Below, one piece after another: positions 1 through 8,755 of a DNA stretch of 64,000 nt. Below the pieces are notes generated by a model. That model was not told where the DNA came from. It did not search any database and worked only from the letters and a program-made list of their open reading frames with translations. Positions within the stretch are counted from its first letter, which is position 1; each line of letters begins with the position of its first letter. The position numbers and the translations under genes are program-made. This stretch comes from Hyphococcus flavus (GTDB lineage Bacteria > Pseudomonadota > Alphaproteobacteria > Caulobacterales > Parvularculaceae), in the NCBI RefSeq assembly GCF_028748065.1, contig NZ_CP118166.1:635501-699500 (forward strand). Reading direction: 5' to 3'.

Positions 1-390
1 GAATTGAGCATCGCGTCGCCTGCTGTTGCAGCGGCGTGGACAAAATCCATTCGCGCGCCCGAAACAATGACCGATGCAGACATCAGGATGGTGGAGTCCC
101 ATCTTGTCGCCGTGACGCTGCAATGGGACAATCTGTTTCAGATGGAGGACAGCGGACTTGCCAGCCGCGCGCGAACAATAAGGCACATTCAAAACACCGC
201 GCCTTATTATTTCGGCTCAGCACATGCGAAAAACTGGTGGCGGCTGCAGGAACAGGGCTGGGAAAATACGCCCATGGTGGAAGTGGCTGGGCCGGTCATC
301 GAAGCGCTCGATCCGGATTTCTTGCTTAACTATCTGGAAAGCAGCCGGTTGAGCGCGCCGCCTCCGTCGTCAGAGGAGGCAGTTGAGTAA
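1..390 (+). CDS. C-terminal part of an array membrane protein (cut by window edge)
   Basis: The reading frame is open from base 1 and stops at 388-390, so only the last ~129 residues of the protein are present. They are helical, Trp-rich (N-W-W around residue 79) and end in a Pro/Ser/Glu tail. The TAA stop shares its final A with the ATG of the next gene, the same one-base overlap used throughout the downstream array, so this is very probably the last part of another array member. Its conserved N-terminal helix would lie left of the window and cannot be checked. The apparent TTG start at 4 is only an artefact of the edge. Confidence 0.7.
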   Translation, partial: ELSIASPAVAAAWTKSIRAPETMTDADIRMVESHLVAVTLQWDNLFQMEDSGLASRARTIRHIQNTAPYYFGSAHAKNWWRLQEQGWENTPMVEVAGPVIEALDPDFLLNYLESSRLSAPPPSSEEAVE

Positions 391-1190
391 TGCTCCTCCG
401 CCGCATCACCGAACATGTCAAAGCCCAGAACTGGACCGCCGTCGCGCTCGACTTTGTCATTGTCGTTGTCGGCGTCTTTATCGGGGTGCAGATCGGCAAC
501 TGGAACGCCTCGCGTCAACAACATCAAATCTATGAGGAAGCGTTCGACCGGACAATTGTCGAGCTGCAAACCAATCTCGAATCGCTGGAGTCGACTCGAG
601 AAACAGTTGAAACAAGTCTTCCCCTCGTTCAGCAGGCGATCGAGGATCTGCGCGCTTGTCGCGCGGGTGACGAAGCCCACGCCAATGTACAGGCCGCCTT
701 TGCCCCGACAGGCGTATTGGTCAGCTTTGCTCTGGACACAAAAGCCCTCGACCAATTGATCAATAATGACAATTTTCTGCCCTTCCAGACGCCGGACACC
801 CGAAAACGCCTGATGGCTTTGTCGACAAGGCTCAATACGTTGCAACAAAAGTCCATGAGCATGAATGAACGCACCGCCATGACGGCGAAAGATGTCTCTC
901 ACATCGTACAGCCTGGTCCGCTGGTGATGGAAGGCCCGGATCAGATTGTTGACGCGCTGCGACAAGGCGTTATCGGAAGCCCGGAAATGGTTCGGAAAAG
1001 CACGCTAATGGCGCCGCTGGCGCAAGTCTGTGAAGACGAGGCGTTGCGCAATAGATTCTACGCTTGGGAAGCCGAAGCCTATTATCATTCGGTGATGGCG
1101 GCGTTGGCGATAGAACGCATCCGCGAAAACCTTGAAGCGTTTGGGCGCCCAGTAAAGGCGACCGGCGATGTGACGGAAGAAACGAAATGA
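390..1190 (+). CDS. Array membrane protein 1 (DUF6090-like)
   Basis: 266 residues. Residues 1-39 are the array signature: a basic start (R-R-I-x-E-H-V-K), a membrane helix at about 16-36 with a buried Asp at 21, then Q-x2-N-W-N. Positive charges before the helix predict an N-in, C-out single-pass protein with a periplasmic C-terminal part. The C-terminal part is helical with coiled-coil character and has two isolated Cys. It keeps only a degenerate form of the family core (T-x2-L-x3-G-x-L-x2-I-x-D-x2-L-R), around residues 112-135. GGAGG lies 10 bases before the ATG, which overlaps the preceding TAA by one base. The next gene starts in an ATGA overlap. The family link rests on the motif only; function is unknown. 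Confidence 0.85.
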   Translation: MLLRRITEHVKAQNWTAVALDFVIVVVGVFIGVQIGNWNASRQQHQIYEEAFDRTIVELQTNLESLESTRETVETSLPLVQQAIEDLRACRAGDEAHANVQAAFAPTGVLVSFALDTKALDQLINNDNFLPFQTPDTRKRLMALSTRLNTLQQKSMSMNERTAMTAKDVSHIVQPGPLVMEGPDQIVDALRQGVIGSPEMVRKSTLMAPLAQVCEDEALRNRFYAWEAEAYYHSVMAALAIERIRENLEAFGRPVKATGDVTEETK

Positions 1191-1924
1191 TCCTGCGCCG
1201 CATCACCGAACACGTAAAGGCCCAGAACTGGACCGCCGTGGCGCTCGATTTCGTCATCGTCGTTGTCGGCGTCTTCATCGGCATTCAGGTCGCCAACTGG
1301 AATGATGCGAGGCAAGAGCGTGCGACGGAAGCGACCTATCTGAGGTCATTGCAAACGGATATCGCGGTATCGACCAATCTTCTCGATGAGCACATGGCTC
1401 ATATCGCTGATCGCCAGCGGGCGCTCGCCGTGCTCGCCAACGCCGACAAAGACGCCGTCGCGCGCGAGGTCTTTGACGATCTCATGCGCATTGGGCTTTA
1501 TGAGCTGCAGTTTCTCAATGTTCAGCGCAACACCTATCAGGCGCTGGAGAATGCCGGACGGATTGGCGTGCTGCGGGATCTGGCGTTGCAACAGTCACTG
1601 GTCGACCAGACCGTGCAGATTGCGGCGATCCGCGAATACGAAGCGGATATGGCTCGGTTCCAGCATCGCTGGGTCGATGAGTTTCTCCTCGAAAACTATC
1701 ACATCAGCAACATGATTGACTTCGACGGGGCGGAGGTAGAGGGCCGTCGCGACGACATTTCCGATTACACGCAAATGCTCGACGACCGGCGGATCCGGAA
1801 CCTGTCCGCATTTCTTTACGACATACTTAATGAACAGCGTGCTCACGCCGAGACCTTGCGAGCCGCTTATGATTCCTCGGCCGCGAACGCCGCCGCGCGC
1901 CTTGCCAGACTGGGAGAGAACTAA
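1187..1924 (+). CDS. Array membrane protein 2 (DUF6090-like)
   Basis: 245 residues with the array N-terminus (membrane helix ~16-36, Asp21, Q-V-A-N-W-N at 34-39). The periplasmic part has a clear family core near residues 110-135 (T-Y-Q-A-L-E-N-A-G, then I-G-V-L-R-D-x-A-L). It resembles members 11 and 12 more than its immediate neighbours, with no Cys pair. Translation starts at an ATGA overlap with the preceding stop, with GGAAG a few bases upstream; the next gene overlaps by one base (TAATG). It is expected to be translationally coupled in one long mRNA. No enzymatic motif is visible. Confidence 0.87.
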   Translation: MILRRITEHVKAQNWTAVALDFVIVVVGVFIGIQVANWNDARQERATEATYLRSLQTDIAVSTNLLDEHMAHIADRQRALAVLANADKDAVAREVFDDLMRIGLYELQFLNVQRNTYQALENAGRIGVLRDLALQQSLVDQTVQIAAIREYEADMARFQHRWVDEFLLENYHISNMIDFDGAEVEGRRDDISDYTQMLDDRRIRNLSAFLYDILNEQRAHAETLRAAYDSSAANAAARLARLGEN

Positions 1925-2697
1925 TGATCCTCCGCCGCATCACCGAACACGTCAAAGCGCAGAACTGGACCGCCGTCGCGCTGGACTTTGTCATTGTCGT
2001 CGTCGGCGTTTTCATCGGTATTCAGGTCTCGAACTTGAACGCGGCGCGGGCGGATCATGTGCGCGAAGCCCGATATCTCAACAACCTTGCTGTCGAAATC
2101 AGGGAAGAAGTTGTTGCGTTGGATGAGGTGATGCTTGCTCATCGCGCGCGCATAACGGTGATTGATAGGATGTTAACCGATGCGGGCGGCGCCCCGCCTC
2201 GGCGGGAGAGCAGAATGTCAGCACCCGCAAACGCGGTTGATGTCGCCAGGAAGTTTCCGGCGCCGGAGTTTCTTCCCATCGCTGAGGATGAGCGCGAGTA
2301 TTTTTTGAACTACGGTATCCTTGCGCGGACATTCAATGAAAAGAACACGACGTTTCGCACCCTGCAATCGACCGGAGATATCACAATTTTAAGGGATGAG
2401 ACTCTAGCTCTCGATATTTCGGATTACTACGCCAATATCGAGGATTTGATTTATTTTGAAGGCGGTACTGCGCGCCATGCGCGCGATGCGACAACAGCGG
2501 TCGCCAGGCGTCACGGCTTCAATCCTTTTGGCGAAAACTCATATGATCTTGTCGTGACCGCGCTGCGGGAAGATCCGGAATTCACCGCCTCTTTGCGTGC
2601 GCTTTACAATGTTTCCATCTTGAATCACTTCGTGATTGCCAATTTAAAACGTGAAGCAGAGGAGATTTTGGCCAGGCTTCCGGATGGTGAAGTATGA
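1924..2697 (+). CDS. Array membrane protein 3 (DUF6090-like)
   Basis: 257 residues. The N-terminal signature is kept, but the usual N-W-N reads N-L-N here (residues 37-39), the only copy to lose that Trp. The variable part carries the core T-F-R-T-L-Q-S-T-G-D-I-x-I-L-R-D around residues 140-155, followed by an S-D-Y-Y turn. A GGGAG ribosome site lies ~7 bases before the ATG, inside the end of the preceding gene. The following gene starts in an ATGA overlap. Predicted to be inner-membrane anchored with a helical periplasmic domain; role unknown. Confidence 0.87.
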   Translation: MILRRITEHVKAQNWTAVALDFVIVVVGVFIGIQVSNLNAARADHVREARYLNNLAVEIREEVVALDEVMLAHRARITVIDRMLTDAGGAPPRRESRMSAPANAVDVARKFPAPEFLPIAEDEREYFLNYGILARTFNEKNTTFRTLQSTGDITILRDETLALDISDYYANIEDLIYFEGGTARHARDATTAVARRHGFNPFGENSYDLVVTALREDPEFTASLRALYNVSILNHFVIANLKREAEEILARLPDGEV

Positions 2698-3473
2698 TTC
2701 TTCGCCGCATCATCGAACACGTCAAAGCGCAGAACTGGACCGCCGTCGCGCTCGACTTCGTCATTGTTGTTGTCGGCGTCTTTATTGGGATTCAGGTCGC
2801 CAACTGGAATGACATGCGTCGCCTTAACCAGACTACACAAACCTATTATGATCGCCTAATTGACGATCTGCGCGCTGAACAGAAAATGCAGGCCGAACTT
2901 GCCGGGTATTATGATCAGGTCAAACGTCACGGCGTCGCGACATTGGCTAGACTGGAAGCGGGGGAGATACAGGCCAGTGAGGAATTCTTTATTGACGCAT
3001 ACCAAGCGTCTCAAATCCGTTATTACACTGCGCAAAGAGCAACGTATAATGAACTGCTTGGCGCCGGAATTGCGAGCGCTATTCCTGACGCCGAGCTTCG
3101 CAGCCTGTTGGCGACGTATTACCTCACGTTAGGAAATGCGGAGCGCCTTCATGAAGAGACGACGCCCTATCGTTCGAATCTTCGGATTTATATGCCGTAC
3201 AGGTTGCAGGCGCTCATACGTGAAAAATGCAAGGAGAAATTCATTTTGCAGGACGACGGCTCTCTCGTTGTTGATCTGACGGGTGAGTGTAGCTTGAATG
3301 CGAACCCGGAGTTATTACAACAATCATTGTTGGCGCTGCAGGATTATGACGCAATGGAACGTGAGCTTGGGCGCCATTTAAGTAATATCGATATCAAAAT
3401 CATCTCGTTGCAGATTTATCAAGAGTCGACAAAGAGTATTCTTGACGCTCTAGTTGCGGAGCGCGAAAGATGA
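2694..3473 (+). CDS. Array membrane protein 4 (DUF6090-like, Cys-pair subgroup)
   Basis: 259 residues, array N-terminus intact. The variable part belongs to a subgroup shared with members 5, 9 and 10: an A-Y-Q-A-S-Q motif, then T-Y-N-E-L-L-G-A-G, a tyrosine pair (T-Y-Y), P-Y-R, a basic/Pro segment and two Cys separated by 19 residues (K-C-K ... E-C-S). Both Cys would face the periplasm and could form a disulfide; that is inference. The ribosome site is weak (GGTGAAG), so expression probably depends on coupling through the ATGA overlap with member 3. Another ATGA overlap joins it to member 5. Confidence 0.87.
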   Translation: MILRRIIEHVKAQNWTAVALDFVIVVVGVFIGIQVANWNDMRRLNQTTQTYYDRLIDDLRAEQKMQAELAGYYDQVKRHGVATLARLEAGEIQASEEFFIDAYQASQIRYYTAQRATYNELLGAGIASAIPDAELRSLLATYYLTLGNAERLHEETTPYRSNLRIYMPYRLQALIREKCKEKFILQDDGSLVVDLTGECSLNANPELLQQSLLALQDYDAMERELGRHLSNIDIKIISLQIYQESTKSILDALVAERER

Positions 3474-4231
3474 TCCTCCGCCGCGTCATCGAACATGTGA
3501 AAGCCCAGAACTGGACCGCCGTCGCGCTCGACTTCGTGATTGTCGTCGTCGGCGTCTTCATCGGTATTCAGGTTGCGAATTGGAACGCGGAGATTGCCGA
3601 AAGAAAGCGGGCGCACAGTAATCTCGAGCGTATCTACGGTGATCTCGCACTAGACGAGCGTTTATTGACGTTGCGCCTCGACTTCTGGGCGCAGGTTTAT
3701 GATTACGGCGTCGGCGCTCTGGCCGTCGCTGAAGGCCGTGAGCAACAGCCGGAAGAAGCGTGGCCGCTTGTTCTTGCTTTCTATCAGGCGAGCCAGGTCT
3801 CGCATTTCAACAAGGTGGATACGACCTACGAAGAGCTGAAGGGCGCCGGCGAACTTGCGCTGATTGACGACCTTGAGCTGCGCACGACAATCGCTCGTTA
3901 TTACGCAGGCGCAGGCCGGAAACTCTTTATGTTCTCCACGCTGCCCCTCTACCGCGAACGCATTCGCGCCATGACGCCATTCGATGTGCAGAACTATATC
4001 TGGGACGCCTGCCACCAATCGGACATAGAAGAGCAGAGTCTCATCGAATGCCCGTCACCGATCAGCGCGGCGCGCGCAGAAAATATTCTGGCAATGTACC
4101 TTAACGACGAAGAGCTGGTGAATGAATTGCGCTTCTGGATGGCCGAACTTCGTATGACGATTGGCGTGGCCGAATCCACGCTTTCCGATGTCAGGGCAAC
4201 AGCCCAGCAAGTTGCAGGTGCGCTGAAATGA
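3470..4231 (+). CDS. Array membrane protein 5 (DUF6090-like, Cys-pair subgroup)
   Basis: 253 residues. After the standard N-terminal helix and Q-V-A-N-W-N, the C-terminal part has F-Y-Q-A-S-Q, T-Y-E-E-L-K-G-A-G-E-L-A-L-I-D-D-L-E-L-R (the fullest form of the family core) and a Cys pair 12 residues apart (A-C-H ... E-C-P). It is the best reference for the core motif. A GGAG sits 8 bases before the ATG, which overlaps the previous stop as ATGA; the same overlap links it to the next gene. Predicted inner-membrane protein with periplasmic C-terminus. Confidence 0.87.
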   Translation: MILRRVIEHVKAQNWTAVALDFVIVVVGVFIGIQVANWNAEIAERKRAHSNLERIYGDLALDERLLTLRLDFWAQVYDYGVGALAVAEGREQQPEEAWPLVLAFYQASQVSHFNKVDTTYEELKGAGELALIDDLELRTTIARYYAGAGRKLFMFSTLPLYRERIRAMTPFDVQNYIWDACHQSDIEEQSLIECPSPISAARAENILAMYLNDEELVNELRFWMAELRMTIGVAESTLSDVRATAQQVAGALK

Positions 4232-4989
4232 TCCTCCGTCGCGTCATAGAACACGTAAAGACCCAGAACTGGGTCGCCGTTTTCCTCGACTTCGTTATCG
4301 TCGTCGTCGGCATCCTCATCGCATTTCAAATCAACGCATGGTCGGCGCGACAGGCAGAAAAACAATCCTTGCACGTTGCGCTGGAACGATTGCGTGATGA
4401 AATCCAGTTAAACATCGGCGTTATTGATGAGAATTCGAAACTGCACGACGACATTGCCGCTGCCGGTCACGAATTGCTTGACGCAATTCGTGACCCGGAA
4501 TTGGATGAAATTCCCATGGTGTTGATCGGCACTGTCTTCGCTGAAGGATTCACCAGCGATTACTCAACAGGAGCGCTCACCTATGTGCTGAACCAGCAGC
4601 CATTTCACAATACTGAAAATGGCGACCTCCGACGCATAATTACAACTTTGCCGGCGCAATACCTAGATGCGCTGGAGGATGAGAGAGTCACAATCCAGCT
4701 TCTTGATAGGCAATGGGTGCCCTATATTAGCCAATATTTGCCAGTTGAAACATTCTGGAATTTGGTCAACGAGAAAAGAGACAGGGCGGGATCATTCCAA
4801 TCGGAAGACGGCGCTACCATCCAAGATGTTGTTTCATTGGATGAGTTCAAACAGCTCGCATCGACCCTGAGGTTTCAAAACGAAATTGTAAATCGCATAG
4901 GGTATCAAGATCTAATCGTGATTGAGCAACGGGAGTTGCGAAAAGTTCTTGGGCAGGCTCTGGCGCTGATTGAAGAGGAGTTAGAATAG
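4228..4989 (+). CDS. Array membrane protein 6 (DUF6090-like, divergent N-terminus)
   Basis: 253 residues. This copy has the most diverged signature: the helix reads F-L-D-F-V-I-V-V-V-G-I-L-I-A-F-Q-I and ends N-A-W-S. That is close to the general DUF6090 pattern (G-I-L-I-A-L-Q-x-N-x-W), so it best supports the family link and may be an older or less homogenised member. The variable part lacks a clear core and has no Cys pair. It is joined to its neighbours by an ATGA overlap upstream and a TAGTG overlap downstream. Role unknown. Confidence 0.85.
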   Translation: MILRRVIEHVKTQNWVAVFLDFVIVVVGILIAFQINAWSARQAEKQSLHVALERLRDEIQLNIGVIDENSKLHDDIAAAGHELLDAIRDPELDEIPMVLIGTVFAEGFTSDYSTGALTYVLNQQPFHNTENGDLRRIITTLPAQYLDALEDERVTIQLLDRQWVPYISQYLPVETFWNLVNEKRDRAGSFQSEDGATIQDVVSLDEFKQLASTLRFQNEIVNRIGYQDLIVIEQRELRKVLGQALALIEEELE

Positions 4990-5825
4990 TGCTCCTGCGC
5001 CGCGTCATCGAACACGTAAAGACCCAGAACTGGACGGCCGTCGCGCTCGACTTCGTCATTGTTGTCGTCGGCGTCTTCATCGGTATTCAGGTGAGTAACT
5101 GGAACGATGCTCGCGGCGAACGGCAGCGCGAAACGCAAATTCTGGGGGATATCGCAACCGACATCGCCGCTGATATTGAGGGCTATGACATCGCAATCGA
5201 TGGCGCCCTGGTCCGTATCGCGACCATGAATTACATATTTGAAAATACGCCCAGTGCGGCGTTAAGCGCTTTGATGCCGGACACGGAACAGGTCGAGCTG
5301 CACCTGAGCTGGTCCAGCGATATGGAAGAATCCGTGCGCTTAGGGTCACAAAATAATGAGTTCAATTTCGAAGAATATGCCGCGGCGGCGAAAGAAAGTT
5401 TATGGTCGTCTGCTGTGATTGTCGGCAATGTCGAGCGGAGCGCTACGGCTTCGGATGCGCTCGTAAATTCGGGTGAGCTGGGCATTCTCAGAAACAAGGA
5501 AATCGTACGTCAATTACAGGAATATCGCCTTATTACGGCGGCGATTGAAAACTCCCAGGATGTCACATTTCGCCCAGCGCGAGATGCGGCGATAGAAGTG
5601 GGACAGAAATTTGGTCTGGCCGCCTTTGGTGCGGTGGACGAGGAAAAATTCTTACAACTCGTCAGCGCGGAACCTGAATTGGCCGCGACGTTGCAATCGC
5701 AATTAGGATGGGCGACGGGTCATTATTTAATGCTTGTCGCGGCTGACCAGTCCGCGCATAGGCTTTTACAGAATATTCGAACCGAGCTCGGCGAAATGCC
5801 CGGCCAAACTGACGGTGTGAAATAA
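4989..5825 (+). CDS. Array membrane protein 7 (DUF6090-like, GTG start)
   Basis: 278 residues, the longest member. It starts with GTG whose G is the last base of the preceding TAG (TAGTG), with AGGAG 8 bases upstream, so this start is well supported. The N-terminal signature is standard (Asp21, Q-V-S-N-W-N). The C-terminal part has a degenerate core (S-G-E-L-G-I-L-R-N around residues 160-168) and no Cys. It overlaps the next gene by one base (TAATG). Predicted single-pass, periplasmic helical domain; function unknown. Confidence 0.86.
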   Translation: MLLRRVIEHVKTQNWTAVALDFVIVVVGVFIGIQVSNWNDARGERQRETQILGDIATDIAADIEGYDIAIDGALVRIATMNYIFENTPSAALSALMPDTEQVELHLSWSSDMEESVRLGSQNNEFNFEEYAAAAKESLWSSAVIVGNVERSATASDALVNSGELGILRNKEIVRQLQEYRLITAAIENSQDVTFRPARDAAIEVGQKFGLAAFGAVDEEKFLQLVSAEPELAATLQSQLGWATGHYLMLVAADQSAHRLLQNIRTELGEMPGQTDGVK

Positions 5826-6637
5826 TGCTTCTCCGCCGCGTCATAGAGCATGTGAAAACCCAGAACTGGACCGCCGTCGCGCTCGATTTTGTCATTGTCG
5901 TCGTCGGCGTGTTTATCGGTATTCAGGTGTCGAACTGGAACGATGCGCGCGCCGAGCGTGTAGAGGAGCGGCAATTGCTGACGCGGCTTCTCGAAGAGAC
6001 CGGCTCGCTTCTGGAAATCCAGAAATACGAATATTCAAGGCATTTGCCGCGCATCGACGCGATGAGCGGTATTCCGCCTTTGCTGTTCGATCCGCCGCCG
6101 GGCCGGGACCTGACGGAAATCGAATGCCGCCTCATTACCATCTCTCACTGGCTGCCGGCGCCAAGCGATGAATTGCCCATATTGGAGGAGTCCATTGCGA
6201 CGGGCCGCTTCGACCTGATTTCAAATGAAGATGTGAAGGCGCAATTGCGCGGCTTCGCGCTGGTTCGCAATCGGTCCCGCCGCCAATACGAGGAATCAAT
6301 TAATGAGTTGTTCCGGCTTTACTCCCGCCATCCCGATGCACTCTGGTTTGTCCGCAGGCCGATTGATGAGGTCAAGGATATGCCTGTGTGGCTGCAGCGC
6401 GATTCAACGCAATTGGCGCGGAGCGCGGGCGACGGCTACCGCTTATGGAACGAATGCGATCTGGAGCAAATGCGCCATAACAAAGCCTTTCTCGGGGAGT
6501 ACGCAGACAATCTCTCGCGGCTGAATTCTTACGTTGAACGATATGAAGAAACGATCGCAGCGCTTGAGGACCTGGAGGAGGCGCTTGCGACTGAACTCGG
6601 CGTTCCTCAATTGTCTGAATTGGGAGGGCATCCCTGA
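5825..6637 (+). CDS. Array membrane protein 8 (DUF6090-like)
   Basis: 270 residues with the standard N-terminus. The variable part is distinctive: a Pro-rich stretch (P-P-P-G-R near residue 91), then E-S-I-A-T-G-R-F-D-L-I-S-N matching the family core, and a long charged helix near the end (E-R-Y-E-E-T-I-A-A-L-E-D-L-E-E) likely to form a coiled coil. Two Cys are present but not in the subgroup spacing. The ATG overlaps the previous TAA by one base, and the TGA overlaps the next ATG by one base. No catalytic motif seen. Confidence 0.86.
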   Translation: MLLRRVIEHVKTQNWTAVALDFVIVVVGVFIGIQVSNWNDARAERVEERQLLTRLLEETGSLLEIQKYEYSRHLPRIDAMSGIPPLLFDPPPGRDLTEIECRLITISHWLPAPSDELPILEESIATGRFDLISNEDVKAQLRGFALVRNRSRRQYEESINELFRLYSRHPDALWFVRRPIDEVKDMPVWLQRDSTQLARSAGDGYRLWNECDLEQMRHNKAFLGEYADNLSRLNSYVERYEETIAALEDLEEALATELGVPQLSELGGHP

Positions 6638-7410
6638 TGCTCCTCCGCCGAGTCATTGAACACGTAAAGGCGCAAAACTGGACGGCCGTCGCGCTCGACT
6701 TTGTCATTGTCGTCGTCGGCGTCTTTATCGGCATTCAGGTGGCGAACTGGAACGAGGCGCGGGCCGACCGTTCGCTGGGCGAGGATTACACCGTCCGGCT
6801 CGTCGCCGATCTTGAAAATGATCTAACGGCGGCGCGCACGCTGACCAGCTATTATAACGTCGTGACCCAGAACATTAAGATGACCGACAATTTGCTCTCG
6901 AGCCCCGACCCCGGTCCGAAAGCCTTGGTCGTCGCTGCTTACCGGGCAAGCGAGTTCAGCAGTAATCCGTCGAACCGGGCGACGTGGGATCAGGTCGTCT
7001 CATCTGGGCATCTGGGTCTGCTCCCGGCCGCCGCCATAGAAAGCGGCCTGCCGGATTATTACAGATTCCAGGACAGCAATGATGACACGATTGCGCGGTT
7101 ACAAGATACGCCATACAGACGGAAAGTTCGTTCGCTCATTCCTCTGGCTGTGCAGATCTCGATGCGAGAGGGCTGTAGCGATGAGATGGATGACAATCAG
7201 GTTATCGTCGGCTTTGTGACCAACTGCAATCTGGATGTGGATGCATCCACAATCAACGAAACAGCGCGCGAGCTTATAGCTTCTGCTGAACTGCGCGAAT
7301 TGCTTCGATATCAATATTCCATGGTCGCATCGGTGCAGATCAATAATACCGGCAATGTCGCTCTTTTGGAGAAAATCCTAAACGCCCTCAATGCGGAGGA
7401 TACTGACTGA
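6637..7410 (+). CDS. Array membrane protein 9 (DUF6090-like, Cys-pair subgroup), end of first block
   Basis: 257 residues. Standard N-terminus, then the subgroup features A-Y-R-A-S-E, a core with S-S-G-H-L-G-L-L, D-Y-Y, P-Y-R and two Cys 16 residues apart (G-C-S ... N-C-N). GGGAGGG lies about 8 bases before the ATG, which overlaps the previous TGA by one base. This is the last gene of the first tightly coupled block: 145 non-coding bases follow before the exported protein gene at 7556. No strong intrinsic terminator is visible in that gap. Confidence 0.87.
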   Translation: MLLRRVIEHVKAQNWTAVALDFVIVVVGVFIGIQVANWNEARADRSLGEDYTVRLVADLENDLTAARTLTSYYNVVTQNIKMTDNLLSSPDPGPKALVVAAYRASEFSSNPSNRATWDQVVSSGHLGLLPAAAIESGLPDYYRFQDSNDDTIARLQDTPYRRKVRSLIPLAVQISMREGCSDEMDDNQVIVGFVTNCNLDVDASTINETARELIASAELRELLRYQYSMVASVQINNTGNVALLEKILNALNAEDTD

Positions 7411-7555
7411 CGCGCCTTGGCACTGTTTAGCCGAAACTTCGGGCAGCGGGAGTTCAATTTATGCCTCCAAACGGGGCGTTACAGGCGCGCTTGACTCATT
7501 AACCCTGATCGTTTCTGCTAATCGTTCATGACGATGTTGCAACAGGAGGCATCTC

Positions 7556-8131
7556 ATGGCGACCTTTAACAAGAAAGCCATTGTTCTTTCGGGCGCGGGG
7601 CTGGCGGCCGCCGGTTCCGCTACGCTGATTGCGTTAGCCCTCGACGGCGACACGGTCGTGAACGAGGCGGAAGCGGTTCGCGATACGGGCGTTTCTGTCG
7701 CCCAAGCCGAACCCAGCGAAAGCGCTGATAGCGCTCAACAAGAACCGGCTGCGATTAATAACAATAGCACCAGGCGCGCTGTCAGCATTGATTTTTCCCG
7801 CGGCGGCGTCGATGACCTTCGGGACCTTCAGTTGACGGAGCTTTTATCGAAACTCGAAAGCGTCCCCGGTGTTTCCGACGACACAAAAGTCTGGATCGCA
7901 TCTGCGGATGTGGCGAGCACGCCGGGTTCTGAAACGCTTTATCATATCAAAGGGCCGCTCACATGCGGCAGCGCCGGTTGTGACCTCATCGTCGCCGGCG
8001 GATCGCAAATATTGCTGGAGACTGTCGGCGAAAGCGTCGATGCGCCGGCAATCGACACGCTCATCATTAATCAAGGCACGAGCTCTGAGACTGTTTGGGA
8101 ATTCAACGGCGACAGGTTCGTCAGGAAATAA
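7556..8131 (+). CDS. Exported protein A with P-L-T-C-G-S-x-G-C motif
   Basis: 191 residues. AGGAGG six bases before the ATG sets the start. Residues ~8-30 form a hydrophobic, Ala/Gly-rich signal or anchor segment, followed by a Glu/Ser/Asn-rich linker to about 80. The C-terminal domain (~85-190) contains T-K-V-W near 106 and P-L-T-C-G-S-A-G-C, and ends with a T-V-W-E-F-N-G-D-R-F strand pattern. It is clearly a paralogue of the next gene: same motif order, same spacing. The two Cys probably form a disulfide outside the cytoplasm (inference). I recognise no named family. It lies between the two blocks of array genes, in the same direction. Confidence 0.8.
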   Translation: MATFNKKAIVLSGAGLAAAGSATLIALALDGDTVVNEAEAVRDTGVSVAQAEPSESADSAQQEPAAINNNSTRRAVSIDFSRGGVDDLRDLQLTELLSKLESVPGVSDDTKVWIASADVASTPGSETLYHIKGPLTCGSAGCDLIVAGGSQILLETVGESVDAPAIDTLIINQGTSSETVWEFNGDRFVRK

Positions 8132-8180
8132 GCGTTTAGCCAGATTAGGGGAAAGGCAAGTGTTTGCCGGGAGGAGTATT

Positions 8181-8732
8181 ATGAAAGCCGTCAGCAAGGT
8201 GACTAAATTGCGTTTTGCATTTTCTGCGCTCGCTGTCTTTGCGCTAGCCGGGGCCGGCGCCAGCGCCGCCAACGCGCAATCAAACCGCAGCCAGAACGAC
8301 GCGGCGCGTGCGGAACTTCAAATCCCGCTTGATCGCCCGGTCGGCGTTGAAGGACGTCTGGCGCAGACACTATGGGGGACTGGGTCGGAAAAGGACCTTT
8401 ACGACATGCGCCTGATCAATGAGGTGCGGCGCCTGGCGCGCGTTCCCGGCGCCATGAGAAATACGAAAGTTTGGACAACAAGGGCCGACGTCAGCGCCTT
8501 GGCGGGTGAAGAAATCCTTATACAGATCAGAAGCCCGCTCACATGCGGCAGCCTCGGCTGTGAAATGATTGTGCTAAGCGAGGCGAGCGGCAGCCCGCTG
8601 GTGTTGTTGCGCACCATCGGGGACACCATCGACGCGCCGCGAATGGACGAGCTGGTGGTCAATCGCGGCTCAAACCGCGAGCGCGCCTGGCGCCTTCGCA
8701 GCAACCGCTTTCAACAGATGGATAAGCGCTAA
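8181..8732 (+). CDS. Exported protein B, paralogue of the preceding gene
   Basis: 183 residues from the ATG at 8181, which has GGGAGGAG just upstream; the frame is open further upstream but that part overlaps the previous gene and lacks a ribosome site. Residues ~10-34 look like a cleavable signal peptide ending in A-N-A-Q. The mature part repeats the features of the preceding protein: T-K-V-W, P-L-T-C-G-S-L-G-C, then L-R-T-I-G-D-T-I-D-A-P and a W-R-L-R-S-N-R-F end. The pair therefore arose by tandem duplication. No catalytic residues are recognised; a small Cys-bridged periplasmic domain is likely. Confidence 0.82.
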   Translation: MKAVSKVTKLRFAFSALAVFALAGAGASAANAQSNRSQNDAARAELQIPLDRPVGVEGRLAQTLWGTGSEKDLYDMRLINEVRRLARVPGAMRNTKVWTTRADVSALAGEEILIQIRSPLTCGSLGCEMIVLSEASGSPLVLLRTIGDTIDAPRMDELVVNRGSNRERAWRLRSNRFQQMDKR

Positions 8733-8755
8733 GCGCATTGGACGGAGTATTTATC

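Noticed and set aside
7844-8272. A 142-codon minus-strand frame over the two exported protein genes
   Set aside because: It opposes two paralogous genes with ribosome sites and signal sequences; no support of its own.
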